From Desulfatitalea tepidiphila (GTDB lineage Bacteria; Desulfobacterota; Desulfobacteria; Desulfobacterales; Desulfosarcinaceae): DNA of 64,000 nt. The translations under genes were made by a program, and so were the position numbers. The notes beneath the pieces are model-generated. The model did no database searches and was not told the origin of the DNA. It worked only from the letters and a program-made list of their open reading frames with translations. Positions 35,443-44,664 of the stretch are shown in pieces; position 1 is the stretch's first letter, and each line of letters begins with the position of its first letter. The stretch spans positions 744,001 to 808,000 of the forward strand of contig NZ_BCAG01000003.1 in NCBI RefSeq assembly GCF_001293685.1, in the 5' to 3' direction.

Positions 35443-37350
35443 TTGCGCCCACCTTCAGAGACCAACACCCAGTCGTTCTTCGACCTAATAAGGGATCCGG
35501 GATCTGTGCATAACTTCGCACACTACCTTATCCTCGGCGGATTAGGTCTCATCGCCATTTTTGGCCTGCAACACTACAGCTTTCTCTCGTTTCACGTCAT
35601 CATTGAAATGTTCAGCGTCGTAGTGGCGTCCGCCATTTTTCTTTTTGCCTGGAATACCCGAATTCATATTCAAAACGGCGCCATTATCGTGTTGGGCGCC
35701 GCCTATTTGGTGATCGGCGGCATCGACTTGCTGCATACCATCGCTTACAAAGGTATGGGGGTTTTAAAACTCGATGACGCGAATATCGCCACCCAGCTCT
35801 GGATCGCCGCCCGGTATATCGAAAGCCTTACCCTGTTGGTGGTGCCGCTGTTTTCAAACCGTATGGTGATCCTCCATCGCGCCGTCTACGCCTACCTGTT
35901 TATTTTCGCCCTGGTGATCGGCAGCATATTCTTCTGGCCGATATTTCCATCGTGTTTCGTGGAGGGGGAAGGACTGACTGGCTTCAAGAAGATCAGCGAG
36001 TATGCGATCGCTGCAATTTTACTGGTGGGATTGTGGAACCTCATGCGCCGCAGAAGAGAGTTCAACACTGTCGTTTACCTCGCCTTGGGGGTTTCCATTG
36101 TACTTACCATTGCCTCGGAACTGGCCTTCACCTTCTACGTCAGCGTTTACGGTCTGTCCAATTTTGTCGGGCACCTGTTCAAGCTCGGATCCTTCTGGCT
36201 GATCTATAAGGCGATTATCGAAACGGGATTGCAGCGGCCTTACGCGTTGTTGTTCAGGGAGCTGGCTCAAAGCGAGACACGCTACAGAGAGCTGGTGGCC
36301 CAACTACCCACGGGCATCTGTGAGATCGATCCCGAATTGCGCATCACCTACATCAACCCGGCCGGGTTGAGGCTCATCGGGTATGACGATGCGGAGCTCC
36401 GCCAGGGGATTCGCCTGAATCAGGTCGTGGACGAACTCGATGAGGAGGATGCCAGACAGTGGTTGGCGCAATTTGCTGACAATGATGCGGCGAAGAGCGC
36501 CAGTGTCCGACTTAAACGAAAAGATGGGGCACTGGTGGATGTCATCGTCAATTGCACCACGGTCTATCACCGGGACCGGACCGTATCGATCCAGGCCAGC
36601 CTCACAGACGTGACCGAAATGAACCGAATGCATCAAAAGCTGCAACAGGCAAACAAGATGGAAGCCATCGCCGTCCTGGCCGGCGGCATGGCGCATAAGG
36701 TTAACAATCTGCTGATGGGCGTCGTTGGACATCTTGAGCTGATGAAGATGATTGCGGGCGAGCGGCGTCTGAAAGCGGAGGAATTCACCAGAGTCTTCGA
36801 CAATTGCGAGAGTATTGCCGAATTGATCCAGAAGCTGCTGGCGTATGCCAGGGGCGGGAGATACCAGAGCCAACCGATCGATGTTGCGGGATTCGTGCAA
36901 CATGTTCTGGAGGAGCAGACGGAGCCGTCCGGCAAGGATATTGCTTTCTCCCCTGACTTTCCTTCAGGACTGCCGCGAGTGTCGGCTGATCCCACGCAAC
37001 TGCAAATGGTGGTGTCAAGTGTGGTCGATAATGCGGTGGAGGCCATCGAGGAGAGTGGACGCATCGACATCGCGCTTCACAGCGTGGAGGTGGATGAAGA
37101 ACAGTGCAGGGAGATGCCCGGCATGATTCCGGGGCACTATGTTCGATTCACGGTGCGGGATACCGGCAAGGGCATGGACGCCGAGACCCTGCGGCGGATT
37201 TTCGAGCCATTCTATACGCACAAATTCACGGGGCGTGGTCTGGGCATGCCGGCGGTTTACGGCATCGTGAAAAACCACGGCGGATGGATCGGGGTCGATT
37301 CCAAGCCGGGTCAGGGGACCACCGTGGAGATTTACCTGCCGGCGCTTTGA
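35443..37350 (+). CDS. MASE3-PAS sensor histidine kinase
   Basis: 635 residues. Seven or so membrane helices of a MASE3-type sensor occupy residues 20-265 (motif LHTIAYKGMGV), a PAS domain about 285-395 (LPTGICEIDPELRITYINPA), then a kinase core. The H-box is GGMAHKVNNLLMG with His418; the residue after His is Lys instead of the usual Asp/Glu. The N box is DNAVEAI, the G1 box DTGKGMD, and FEPFYTHKFTGRGLGM completes the ATPase domain. The start is a TTG at 35443, supported by AGGAG 8 bases upstream and no suitable ATG. No response regulator gene is adjacent, so it is an orphan kinase. Confidence 0.85.
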   Translation: MRPPSETNTQSFFDLIRDPGSVHNFAHYLILGGLGLIAIFGLQHYSFLSFHVIIEMFSVVVASAIFLFAWNTRIHIQNGAIIVLGAAYLVIGGIDLLHTIAYKGMGVLKLDDANIATQLWIAARYIESLTLLVVPLFSNRMVILHRAVYAYLFIFALVIGSIFFWPIFPSCFVEGEGLTGFKKISEYAIAAILLVGLWNLMRRRREFNTVVYLALGVSIVLTIASELAFTFYVSVYGLSNFVGHLFKLGSFWLIYKAIIETGLQRPYALLFRELAQSETRYRELVAQLPTGICEIDPELRITYINPAGLRLIGYDDAELRQGIRLNQVVDELDEEDARQWLAQFADNDAAKSASVRLKRKDGALVDVIVNCTTVYHRDRTVSIQASLTDVTEMNRMHQKLQQANKMEAIAVLAGGMAHKVNNLLMGVVGHLELMKMIAGERRLKAEEFTRVFDNCESIAELIQKLLAYARGGRYQSQPIDVAGFVQHVLEEQTEPSGKDIAFSPDFPSGLPRVSADPTQLQMVVSSVVDNAVEAIEESGRIDIALHSVEVDEEQCREMPGMIPGHYVRFTVRDTGKGMDAETLRRIFEPFYTHKFTGRGLGMPAVYGIVKNHGGWIGVDSKPGQGTTVEIYLPAL

Positions 37351-37409
37351 TCCCAGTTTCGCAAGTGGATTTTCAAGTTTGAAGGTTTTAAAATGTAAAG
37401 CCTGACCTG

Positions 37410-37434
37410 ACGGAAACTTGTCCGTAACCTTTTT
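37410..37434 (+). terminator. Weak terminator after the histidine kinase
   Basis: ACGGA (37410-37414) pairs with TCCGT (37421-37425) around a 6-base loop and is followed by AACC and a T5 run. The stem is short. Confidence 0.35.
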
Positions 37435-37457
37435 CTCGACGATGTTGACTTTTCGTT

Positions 37458-38315
37458 CTAGTAGGTCAGCACCATTCCTCCGTCGAAGAGCAGATCGCCG
37501 CCCACCAGATACTTGCCATGGCTGGACATGCCGAAGAGAAACAGGTTGGCCACCTCCACCGGTGCCATCATGGTCTTGATGCGTGATTTGCCCATCATCA
37601 CGTCCCGGACCACCGCCTCTTGGGAGATGCCCCGCTGGGCGGCCTGGGCCGGGATCTGGTTGAGCGCCAGGGGCGTGCGCACGAAACCGGTGCTGACGGT
37701 GAACGAGCGGATACGACCCTCTCCCTCGGCGCTGATCGATTGCGCCAGGGCGCGCAGCCCGAACTTAGTGATGTTGTAGACCGGCTTTTTGGCCGTGCAG
37801 ATGTGGGCGTGAACCGAGGCCATGTGGGCGATGACACCGCAGCCGTCGGCGGATCGGCGCATGTGCGGGATGACCAGCTGAGAAAGAAAAAATGGAGCGC
37901 GGAGCATGAGCCGTTGCATCAGGTCGTACTTTTCCATGGGAAAGGTATCGACCGGATCGATATGCTGGATGCCGGCGATATTGATCAGGTACTTGATGGA
38001 TCCCTGGCGGGCGGCCTGATCCACGCCCGCTTTGACCTGGGTGTCGTCGGTCAGATCGGTGAGCACGAAATGCATGCGTCCGCCCAATTCACCGGCCAAC
38101 CGGGCCGTGTGCTCGCCTTCGGGGGCGTTGATGTCCAGTCCCACTACCGTGAGGTTGTTGGCTGCCGCGGCCAGGGCCGTGGCCCGTCCGATGCCGGTGC
38201 CGGCCCCGGTGACGATGCAGACATGGCCGGGGTGGAAATCGGCCTCCTCGATTTTGAGGATCTCCTCTCGGGTAATGTCGGGCTCTTTCAAATCTTCAGG
38301 TGCGGAAGTCTCCAT
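37458..38315 (-). CDS. Short-chain dehydrogenase, 3-hydroxybutyrate dehydrogenase-like
   Basis: 285 residues. NAD(P)-binding motif TGAGTGIG, the NIAG motif, Ser in MASVHAH and the YNITK catalytic pair are all visible. About 30 acidic residues precede the usual start. FDGGMVLTY at the end is typical of SDRs. The ATG at 38315 has AGAGGTGA upstream; the ATG at 38333 would overlap the upstream gene. It lies 4 bases after the MFS gene, so the two are co-transcribed. Oxidation of 3-hydroxybutyrate to acetoacetate would fit the ketone-body genes at the left edge, but substrate assignment within SDRs is unsure. Confidence 0.8.
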   Translation of the reverse strand: METSAPEDLKEPDITREEILKIEEADFHPGHVCIVTGAGTGIGRATALAAAANNLTVVGLDINAPEGEHTARLAGELGGRMHFVLTDLTDDTQVKAGVDQAARQGSIKYLINIAGIQHIDPVDTFPMEKYDLMQRLMLRAPFFLSQLVIPHMRRSADGCGVIAHMASVHAHICTAKKPVYNITKFGLRALAQSISAEGEGRIRSFTVSTGFVRTPLALNQIPAQAAQRGISQEAVVRDVMMGKSRIKTMMAPVEVANLFLFGMSSHGKYLVGGDLLFDGGMVLTY

Positions 38316-38319
38316 GGTG

Positions 38320-39501
38320 TCACCTCTTTGCATGTTGAACGGTTGATAAATCTACTTTGTTTTTCGGAGAGTGCATGAATAGAAAGGCCGCCCCGACGAT
38401 CAAAAGGGCGATAAGATAGAGCGCCGGCGTGAAGCTGCCCGTGGCATCGAACAGCAGGCCGGCCAGCAACGGGGCCAGGGCCGCCGGCACATTGGCCGAA
38501 AAGAGCAGGCCATACACCTGTCCCAGGGCGGCGCTGCCCCAGCGGTGGGCTACGCTGGAAGCATAGAGTACCAGGACACCACCGTAATTGAACCCCGTAA
38601 GCCCGGCAAAGAGCAGCAATCCCCATGAGGATACCAGCACCCAGGGCGCCAGCAGCAGCACCAGGGCCTGGGACAGCAGGTTGGCGCTGACCATGGCCCT
38701 TCCGCCAAGGCGGTCGAACAGCCATCCCCAGGTGATACGACCGGCGGCGTTGGCCAGTGCGAACAATCCTACGGCCGTGACCCCGGCGGCCAGGCTGCCG
38801 CCGATAAAGAGTTCCTTCAGATTGGCATTGACCGTGAAACCCGCTGCCAGTCCGCATCCCATGGCCAGGTAAAGTCTTCGAAAGTCGCGTTGGGAGATAA
38901 TCCGGCCGAGGCTTCCAGCTGGTGGTTTGCCCATGTGTGTGTCCGGCGGGTATTGCATGCACAGGCCCGCGCCGCCCACCAGGACCATGAAGGCGATCCC
39001 CAGGATTTGAAAGGTGGCAAAAGGCGTCGCCTCTTGCACGGTCATCAGCCAGGCCCCGATCTGGCTGACCAGTGCAGCCCCGCCGCCGAATCCGGCCACG
39101 GCAACGCCGGTGACCAGCCCCTTGCGATCGGGAAACCAGCGGATACACGTGGCGATGGGTACGATGTAGGCAAATCCGACACCGACCCCTGCCATCAACC
39201 CGATACCCAGCATGGTGAAGAGAAAAAGATCATTGCCCCAACCGGCCACGATCCATCCGCAGCCGAACAGCAGCCCGCCCCCCACGGCGCAGATTCGCGG
39301 CCCCAGGCGGGGGAGCAGTTGGCCGGAGAAAATCATGGTCACGGGAAAGGCGAAGTAAAAGAGGGTAAATGGCAGCTGCACCGGACCCTGCAGCAGCCCG
39401 GTGGAATCCTTCAACGGCTGAACATAGACCGACCAGGAATAGGTCGCTCCGAGGCACATCTGCATGGCTACGGATGCGATCAGGATCACATAGCGTTTCA
39501 A
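38320..39501 (-). CDS. MFS transporter, oxalate/formate antiporter (OFA)-like
   Basis: 393 residues with 12 predicted membrane helices. The N-terminal half carries family features (GATYSWSVYVQPLKDSTG, a glycine-rich GLMAGVGVGFAYIVPIATC and IRWFPDRKGL between helices). OFA-family carriers exchange small carboxylates. It is first in a two-gene unit with the SDR, so it may import the hydroxy- or keto-acid handled by that enzyme. The stop lies just before the SDR ribosome site. Confidence 0.82.
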   Translation of the reverse strand: MKRYVILIASVAMQMCLGATYSWSVYVQPLKDSTGLLQGPVQLPFTLFYFAFPVTMIFSGQLLPRLGPRICAVGGGLLFGCGWIVAGWGNDLFLFTMLGIGLMAGVGVGFAYIVPIATCIRWFPDRKGLVTGVAVAGFGGGAALVSQIGAWLMTVQEATPFATFQILGIAFMVLVGGAGLCMQYPPDTHMGKPPAGSLGRIISQRDFRRLYLAMGCGLAAGFTVNANLKELFIGGSLAAGVTAVGLFALANAAGRITWGWLFDRLGGRAMVSANLLSQALVLLLAPWVLVSSWGLLLFAGLTGFNYGGVLVLYASSVAHRWGSAALGQVYGLLFSANVPAALAPLLAGLLFDATGSFTPALYLIALLIVGAAFLFMHSPKNKVDLSTVQHAKR

Positions 39502-39551
39502 TAGTCAGCTCCAATAAACAAGCCAGTAGTTTTGAAATAAAGAAGAGTTTT

Positions 39552-39899
39552 AAGTGTTAAGTTTTAAGCGTCAAGTGAAGGAATTCTGCCGATTTCGATG
39601 TTGTTTGCACCGGGCCACTCATTTGCTCGAATCCGGCCTGCACCCGTACGAATTTAATGCAATTTTGAAAGACCCGGCAAGCTATTTCAATATGACGAGA
39701 AAGGGTTTGTACGGGTTGTCGTTTTCACGGTTAGGATGTCGCGCAAAGGACAATTTCGTTCTTTCCCTCAGCCCTTAGAATCGGAGTCCATTATTTTCCA
39801 TAAGTCCTGGATGCCGGCGTTTACAGGTATGACTCCGCCGAAAACACCTGCGATTTTATCAAAAATAGACAGCATTCCACCACTTCAAACTTAACACTT
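39552..39899. repeat. 13-base perfect inverted repeat 322 bases apart
   Basis: AAGTGTTAAGTTT at 39552-39564 and its exact complement AAACTTAACACTT at 39887-39899, with looser similarity just inside both ends. This could be the ends of a small non-coding element or scattered intergenic repeats. Confidence 0.6.
39782..39837. repeat. REP-like palindromic element
   Basis: CGGAGTC (39782-39788) and GACTCCG (39831-39837) flank GGATGCCGGCGTTTACAGGT, which resembles the common intergenic GGATGCCGGC-GTATGAC repeats of proteobacteria. Confidence 0.4.
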
Positions 39900-39905
39900 T
39901 ACACT

Positions 39906-42062
39906 TCAGATTTTTAATCTCTCCGCCAACGCTTCAGCCAAGTGCGCCACCCGTATCTTCATTCCCCGCTGTCTTGCCCCACCGCGCAATTGCATCACGC
40001 AGCCCGGGCATTCGGTGACAAGCAGCCGTGCGCCGGTGGCATCGATGTCGGAGAGCTTTGTCGTCAGAATTTCGGCCGAAATTTCCGGAAACTTGGCCGA
40101 GTAGGTGCCGCCGAAACCGCAGCAGGTCTCCTCTTCGGCCGCAGGGATGAAGCCGTAGCCGGCGGTGGCCATCAGGGCCTTGGGCGCGGTGTGCTCGTCC
40201 ATCCCCCGGCAGAGATGACAGGGTGCGTGGTATGTGGTCGTTTCACCGCCGGCGGAAAATGCGGCATAGTCGATCGCCAGAATATGGTGGAGCAAAACGC
40301 TGAGCGGCTGTACCTTTGCGGCGAACTTCTCGGCTTTCGGCCCGACATCCGATTCGTCCCCCAACAGGCGCGGGTAAGCGTGGCGCAAGTGGGAGGCACA
40401 CGAGGCGCAGAGGGTAACGATATAATCGAAGCGATCCGGGTCGATAGCCGCTACGTTCTGGCGAGCCACGTCGCGGGCGGCCTTGTTTTCGCCCATCATG
40501 GCCACGGGCAGACCGCAACACGATTGCTCCATGGGGAAATCCACATCGACGCCGTGTGCGGATAGCAGCCGGAGGCCGGCTTCGAGCTGTTCCGGGTAGA
40601 CGAAGTCCTGCACGCAGCCGGAAAACAGCGCCACTTTACACCGCGGTTGGGCCACGCGGTACCGCAGGGCCGGCCAGCGGTCGCGGAAGGGCCGTTCGGC
40701 GATGGCCGGCAGGGCCCGGAAGTTGTGCTGTTTGGAAAAGATGTGGGGCAGGTGGCGCAGGTAGGCCGTACCGCCGGTCACCGGACGCTGGGCGAGTTGC
40801 GCCGAACGGAGCAGGGTGTGGAACAGGCGGCGGTTTTTCAGCACAGTGGCCAGCATGGTGCTTTGCAACGGGTGGCCCTCTTCGTCCTGGATGCGGGCGT
40901 GTACCTCCTTGATCAGTTGCGGCAGGTCGATGCCCGCGGCGCACACCGCCTTGCAGGCGCCGCAGTTGATGCAGTTCTGTACCAGGTTGCGCGCCTTTTC
41001 GCGGCCGTGGAAGAAATAGGTGACGATCAGTCCGATGGCGCCGATGTAAATGTGGCCGTACTGGTGACCGCCCACCATGCGATAGACCGGGCAGACATTG
41101 GCACACGCGCCGCAGCGTACGCAGCGCAGCACCTGGGAGAAGATCGGGTCTCCGGCCAGGGCGCGGCGTCCGTTGTCCAGGAAGACGATATGCATCTGCT
41201 TGGCAGTGCCTGTTTCAGATGGATGGTATTCGGCCGGACCGGTGATCCAGGTGACGTAGGAGGTAATGGCCTGTCCGGTGGCGTTGCGCGGCAACACCCG
41301 CAGAATCTTGAGCGCGTCGAGCAGCCCGGGCAGCAGTTTGTCCAGGCCGACCAGGGCCACATGCACCCGTGGCAGGGTCGTGACCAGGCGGGCATTGCCC
41401 TCGTTGGTGACCAGACCGATGGTGCCCGTGTCGGCGATGGCGAAATTGGCCCCCGAGATGCCCATGTCGGCCTGGGCGAACTTCTGGCGCAGTTCCCGCC
41501 GGGCCACCTTGACCAGGCGTTGTATTTCCGAATCCTGGTGTTGTCCGGTAACCTGGGTGAACAGGTCGGCCACCTGGTGGCGCGACAGGTGAATGGCCGG
41601 CATCACCATGTGGGAGGGGCCTTCGTGCCGCAGTTGGATGATCCATTCCCCCAGATCGGTTTCGGTCACTGTTAACCCCTCGTGCTCCAGGTGATGGTTC
41701 AGGAGGGTCTCTTCCGCGGTCATGGATTTGGACTTGATGACCGTGCGCACCCCGTTGTCCCGGGCGATGTCGGCGATGATGCGGTTGGCCGCATCGGCAG
41801 TCGCGGCCAGGTGGACCTTCACCCCCATGGCCTCGGCGTTGTGCTTGAATTGGCTGTACAGATGATCCAGCCGATGGAGGGCCTGGTCTTTTGCCGTGGA
41901 CACGTCGGCCACAAGGGCGTCGATGTCCATTTCGGCGAATGCCCTGGCGCGCGACTCCCGATACGCAACTGCGAATTTGTCCATGGCTTCCCTCAGGAAG
42001 TCGTTGGCCAGTGCCCGGCCCACCTCGTGGCGGTAGCCTTTGAGTGTCTTGGCTTCCTGCAT
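39906..42062 (-). CDS. LutB-LutA fusion: lactate oxidation iron-sulfur protein
   Basis: 718 residues. The N-terminal LUD-type domain (1-300) and two ferredoxin-type clusters (CVRCGACANVCPVY near 310 and CINCGACKAVCAAG near 361) match LutB/LldF. The C-terminal 230 residues contain two CCG domains (CCGLP near 514, CCGFG near 648), normally the separate LutA/LldE protein. With LutC it would oxidise L-lactate, or another 2-hydroxyacid, to the 2-oxoacid and pass electrons on at the membrane. The start overlaps the lutC stop by one base (TAATG). Part of the minus-strand operon dctP-dctQ-dctM-lutC-lutBA. Confidence 0.9.
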   Translation of the reverse strand: MQEAKTLKGYRHEVGRALANDFLREAMDKFAVAYRESRARAFAEMDIDALVADVSTAKDQALHRLDHLYSQFKHNAEAMGVKVHLAATADAANRIIADIARDNGVRTVIKSKSMTAEETLLNHHLEHEGLTVTETDLGEWIIQLRHEGPSHMVMPAIHLSRHQVADLFTQVTGQHQDSEIQRLVKVARRELRQKFAQADMGISGANFAIADTGTIGLVTNEGNARLVTTLPRVHVALVGLDKLLPGLLDALKILRVLPRNATGQAITSYVTWITGPAEYHPSETGTAKQMHIVFLDNGRRALAGDPIFSQVLRCVRCGACANVCPVYRMVGGHQYGHIYIGAIGLIVTYFFHGREKARNLVQNCINCGACKAVCAAGIDLPQLIKEVHARIQDEEGHPLQSTMLATVLKNRRLFHTLLRSAQLAQRPVTGGTAYLRHLPHIFSKQHNFRALPAIAERPFRDRWPALRYRVAQPRCKVALFSGCVQDFVYPEQLEAGLRLLSAHGVDVDFPMEQSCCGLPVAMMGENKAARDVARQNVAAIDPDRFDYIVTLCASCASHLRHAYPRLLGDESDVGPKAEKFAAKVQPLSVLLHHILAIDYAAFSAGGETTTYHAPCHLCRGMDEHTAPKALMATAGYGFIPAAEEETCCGFGGTYSAKFPEISAEILTTKLSDIDATGARLLVTECPGCVMQLRGGARQRGMKIRVAHLAEALAERLKI

Positions 42063-42691
42063 TACACCTCCTCCAACATGAGCACATGAAGCTCCAGGGG
42101 CCCATGGACACCGATGGCCAGCACACGCTCGATGTCGGCCGTGCGGCTGGCGCCGGTGATAAAGGCCAAGTAGCCGGCGGGCTTCTGCATGAACTCGCGC
42201 AGCTCCGCTTCGGCGGACAGGGCATCGCGCCGCAGCCTGGAGATCGGCAGCACAGCCACGTGGATCTCGCTGATCATGGTGGCCAGGCGCACCTCTTCAC
42301 TGCCGGAATCGATGACCAGGGTGCCGGTTTCCGCGATGCCCAGGTCGGCCATGGTGAAACCGATATCGATACCGGCCAGGTGTCGACGCAGGGGTCGATC
42401 GGTGAGCAGGATGCCCTTTGGATCGCATCGCTGCTTGAGCTCAGTCCAGGCTTCGGTCGATAGGGCCGGTGCAGCGATCACCTTCTGCTGCTTCAACCCG
42501 CAAAGCGCCTCTGCATCTGCCGAGAGCGGCTCGCCGCAGCCGGCAGCCAGCAATTGGCAGGCTTCCTTGCGTTCGCACAAGTCGAGCGCATAATCGAAAG
42601 CCTCCGCCATCCCGGCAACCTTCGCGACTATAGCCGAAACCGCTTCCGCCCGTTTTTGAAAGGTCTCTTCCAGTGCGGCCATCGCCTTCAT
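42062..42691 (-). CDS. lutC: LutC/LUD-domain lactate utilisation protein
   Basis: 209 residues. The LUD domain motifs MADLGIAETGTLVIDSG and RLATMISEIHVAVLP are clear, and the FITGASRTADIE segment near the C-terminus is typical of LutC/YkgG. No cysteine cluster, as expected. It is the third component of the lactate oxidase and lies between the TRAP carrier gene dctM (18 bases upstream) and the lutB-lutA fusion. Confidence 0.9.
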   Translation of the reverse strand: MKAMAALEETFQKRAEAVSAIVAKVAGMAEAFDYALDLCERKEACQLLAAGCGEPLSADAEALCGLKQQKVIAAPALSTEAWTELKQRCDPKGILLTDRPLRRHLAGIDIGFTMADLGIAETGTLVIDSGSEEVRLATMISEIHVAVLPISRLRRDALSAEAELREFMQKPAGYLAFITGASRTADIERVLAIGVHGPLELHVLMLEEV

Positions 42692-42709
42692 AAGAAATTC
42701 TCCTTGGCA

Positions 42710-44053
42710 CTATTCTCCGAAAAAGATGCCCGGCAGCCAGGTGATCAGTTCCGGAAAGAACGCCAGCAACAGGATGCTGGCCAGCTGGAGGGCGACAAAC
42801 GGCAAAATGCCCTTGTAGACATGCATCATGGTGTAATCCGCGGGCGCCACGCCCTTGAAGTAGAAGAGCGCGTACCCGAACGGCGGCGTCAGGAACGAGG
42901 TCTGCAGGTTGACGCACATCAGGATCGCAAACCACAATGGATTGAAATCGAGCTCCATGGCAATGGGCATGAAAATCGGCACTGTGATGAACAGGATGGC
43001 GGCCCAGTCCACGAACATGCCCAGGATGAAAACGATGAACATCATGATGATCAGTACCAGCCAGCGGTTCATGCCGCTGCCGATGAACAGGTCGGCCACC
43101 ACGTCGCCGCCGCCCATGCTCAGAAAGACGGTGGAGAAGAAGTTGCCGCCGATGAAGAGCATCATGACCATGGCGGTCGTTTTCAAGGTGGCCACGCTGG
43201 ACTTGCGAATCACCGTCCAGCTCAATGCCTTGTTGAAAAGAGCCAGCAGGAAGGCGCCCAGCGCACCCATGCCGGCGGCCTCGGTGGCCGTGGCGATGCC
43301 GGCCAGGATGGTGCCCATGACCATGAGGATCAGACCCAGCGGCGGCAGCATCGATTTAAGTGTCATACCCCACTTCTGGGCGCTGGTCCACCTGCTGGCC
43401 TCCTCGCGGCTGATGGGCGGCCCCAGGCGTGGATTGAGGTTGCAGCGGATGGTGATATAAAGAAAGTAGAGCCCGGAAAGCAGTAGGCCGGGAAAAATAG
43501 CGCCGGCGAAAAGGTTGCCCACCGAGGTCTCCTTGAGGCCGGTCAGGCCGGCGAAGACCACCATCATGATGCTCGGCGGAATCAGGATGCCCAAGGTGCC
43601 CGAAGCGCAAATGATGCCGCTGGCCATCTCCTTTTGATATCCTTTGCTCATCAGGGCCGGCGTGGCCAGCAGGCCCATGGCCACCACCGAAGCGCCGATG
43701 ATGCCCGTGGTCGCGGCAAAGACCGTACAGACCGCGACAACGGCCAGGCCCAGGCCGCCTTTGATTTTGCCGAGCACCACGTACAGGGATTCGAACAGGG
43801 CCTCGGCGACCTTGGATTGATCGAGCAGTTGGGCCATGAAGATGAACAGTGGAATCGCCACGAGGGTGTAGTTGTTCATCAAGCCCCAGACCACATTGGC
43901 AAAAAGATTGAAAAGGGCCGGCACATTGAAGCCATTGTCGATAAGTCCGAAAAGCGTCGCCACGCCTGCCAGCGTGAACGCCAGCTGGTGGCCCAGGGTA
44001 ATGGCCGCGATCAGCGTCGCGAACATGGCCAAGGTCATAAGTTCGATGCTCAT
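42710..44053 (-). CDS. dctM: TRAP transporter large permease (DctM-type)
   Basis: 447 residues, about 12 membrane helices; repeated glycine-rich motifs such as TTGIIGASVVAMGLLATPAL and SGTLGILIPPSIMMVV are diagnostic of DctM. It moves a carboxylate with sodium or proton symport, using the DctP protein for capture. Ribosome site GGAGG overlaps the end of dctQ. With lutC and lutBA downstream the substrate is most likely lactate or a related 2-hydroxyacid. Confidence 0.93.
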   Translation of the reverse strand: MSIELMTLAMFATLIAAITLGHQLAFTLAGVATLFGLIDNGFNVPALFNLFANVVWGLMNNYTLVAIPLFIFMAQLLDQSKVAEALFESLYVVLGKIKGGLGLAVVAVCTVFAATTGIIGASVVAMGLLATPALMSKGYQKEMASGIICASGTLGILIPPSIMMVVFAGLTGLKETSVGNLFAGAIFPGLLLSGLYFLYITIRCNLNPRLGPPISREEASRWTSAQKWGMTLKSMLPPLGLILMVMGTILAGIATATEAAGMGALGAFLLALFNKALSWTVIRKSSVATLKTTAMVMMLFIGGNFFSTVFLSMGGGDVVADLFIGSGMNRWLVLIIMMFIVFILGMFVDWAAILFITVPIFMPIAMELDFNPLWFAILMCVNLQTSFLTPPFGYALFYFKGVAPADYTMMHVYKGILPFVALQLASILLLAFFPELITWLPGIFFGE

Positions 44054-44058
44054 TCGCT

Positions 44059-44583
44059 TTATACCTCCGCTGCGGAAGCCGGCTTATCGGCCGACGAAAG
44101 TGAGTTGATGGACTTGATCAATGTGGAGATGCCCTGCAGCAGTAAAAAAGTGAAGCAAAGCGCCATCAGGATCTTGATCGGATAGATCGGGGGTGCCCAG
44201 CTGGTGGAGTTGAGCTCCCGTTGAGTGGTAGACAGCAGGGCGAATTTCCATGACCAGATGGTCATGCAGGTGAAGACCGGGAGAAAGATGACCAGGTTGC
44301 TGAGGATGGAGAGGATTGCCTGCCCGCGCCGGCTGGCGCGCGAGCTGAAGATATCCACCTTTACATGTCCGTCCACCACATCGGTGTAGGCCAGGCCGAA
44401 CATGAAGTGAATACCGTACAGAAAGGTGGTGGCCTCGAAGCCCCAGATGGTCGGCGCGTTGAATACATATCGCATGAACACTTCGTAGACCACGACCACC
44501 AGCAGGGGAATAATGAGCAGCGCCGTCCATTCACCCTGCTTGCGGTTGAATGTATCGATCGCTGCGCTGACTTTTTCCAGCAT
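44059..44583 (-). CDS. dctQ: TRAP transporter small permease (DctQ-type)
   Basis: 174 residues with four membrane helices and the family motifs EVFMRYVFNAPTIWGFE and the loop YTDVVDGHVKVDIF. Start at 44583 is supported by AGAGGTG 7 bases upstream; the ORF extends 11 codons further but overlaps the hairpin region. Forms the membrane complex with DctM. Confidence 0.92.
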   Translation of the reverse strand: MLEKVSAAIDTFNRKQGEWTALLIIPLLVVVVYEVFMRYVFNAPTIWGFEATTFLYGIHFMFGLAYTDVVDGHVKVDIFSSRASRRGQAILSILSNLVIFLPVFTCMTIWSWKFALLSTTQRELNSTSWAPPIYPIKILMALCFTFLLLQGISTLIKSINSLSSADKPASAAEV

Positions 44584-44614
44584 GTCGCACCTCTTTTTGG
44601 ATAGGCCTTGCGGC

Positions 44615-44647
44615 AAAAGGCCCCTTGCCCATGGAAAGGGGCCTTTT
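44615..44647 (-). terminator. Hairpin between dctP and dctQ, likely attenuator
   Basis: An AAAAGGCCCCTT / AAGGGGCCTTTT stem with a short loop and T-run, located just after the dctP stop. It probably lets part of transcription end after dctP, giving excess binding protein, or stabilises the dctP transcript end. Confidence 0.65.
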
Positions 44648-44664
44648 GTCCGTTCGGGAGGGGA

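Larger units (their letters stand above)
39502..39905. other. 404-base intergenic stretch with palindromic repeats
   Basis: No supported gene. A plus-strand frame at 39554-39778 (74 codons) has no ribosome site and no family likeness. The stretch is bounded by a 13-base inverted repeat and contains a REP-like palindrome (separate entries). Promoters for the MFS gene should lie near 39502-39560. Confidence 0.55.

Noticed and set aside
39554-39778. 74-codon frame between the MFS and LutBA genes
   Set aside because: Starts within an inverted repeat, no ribosome site, no recognisable protein.
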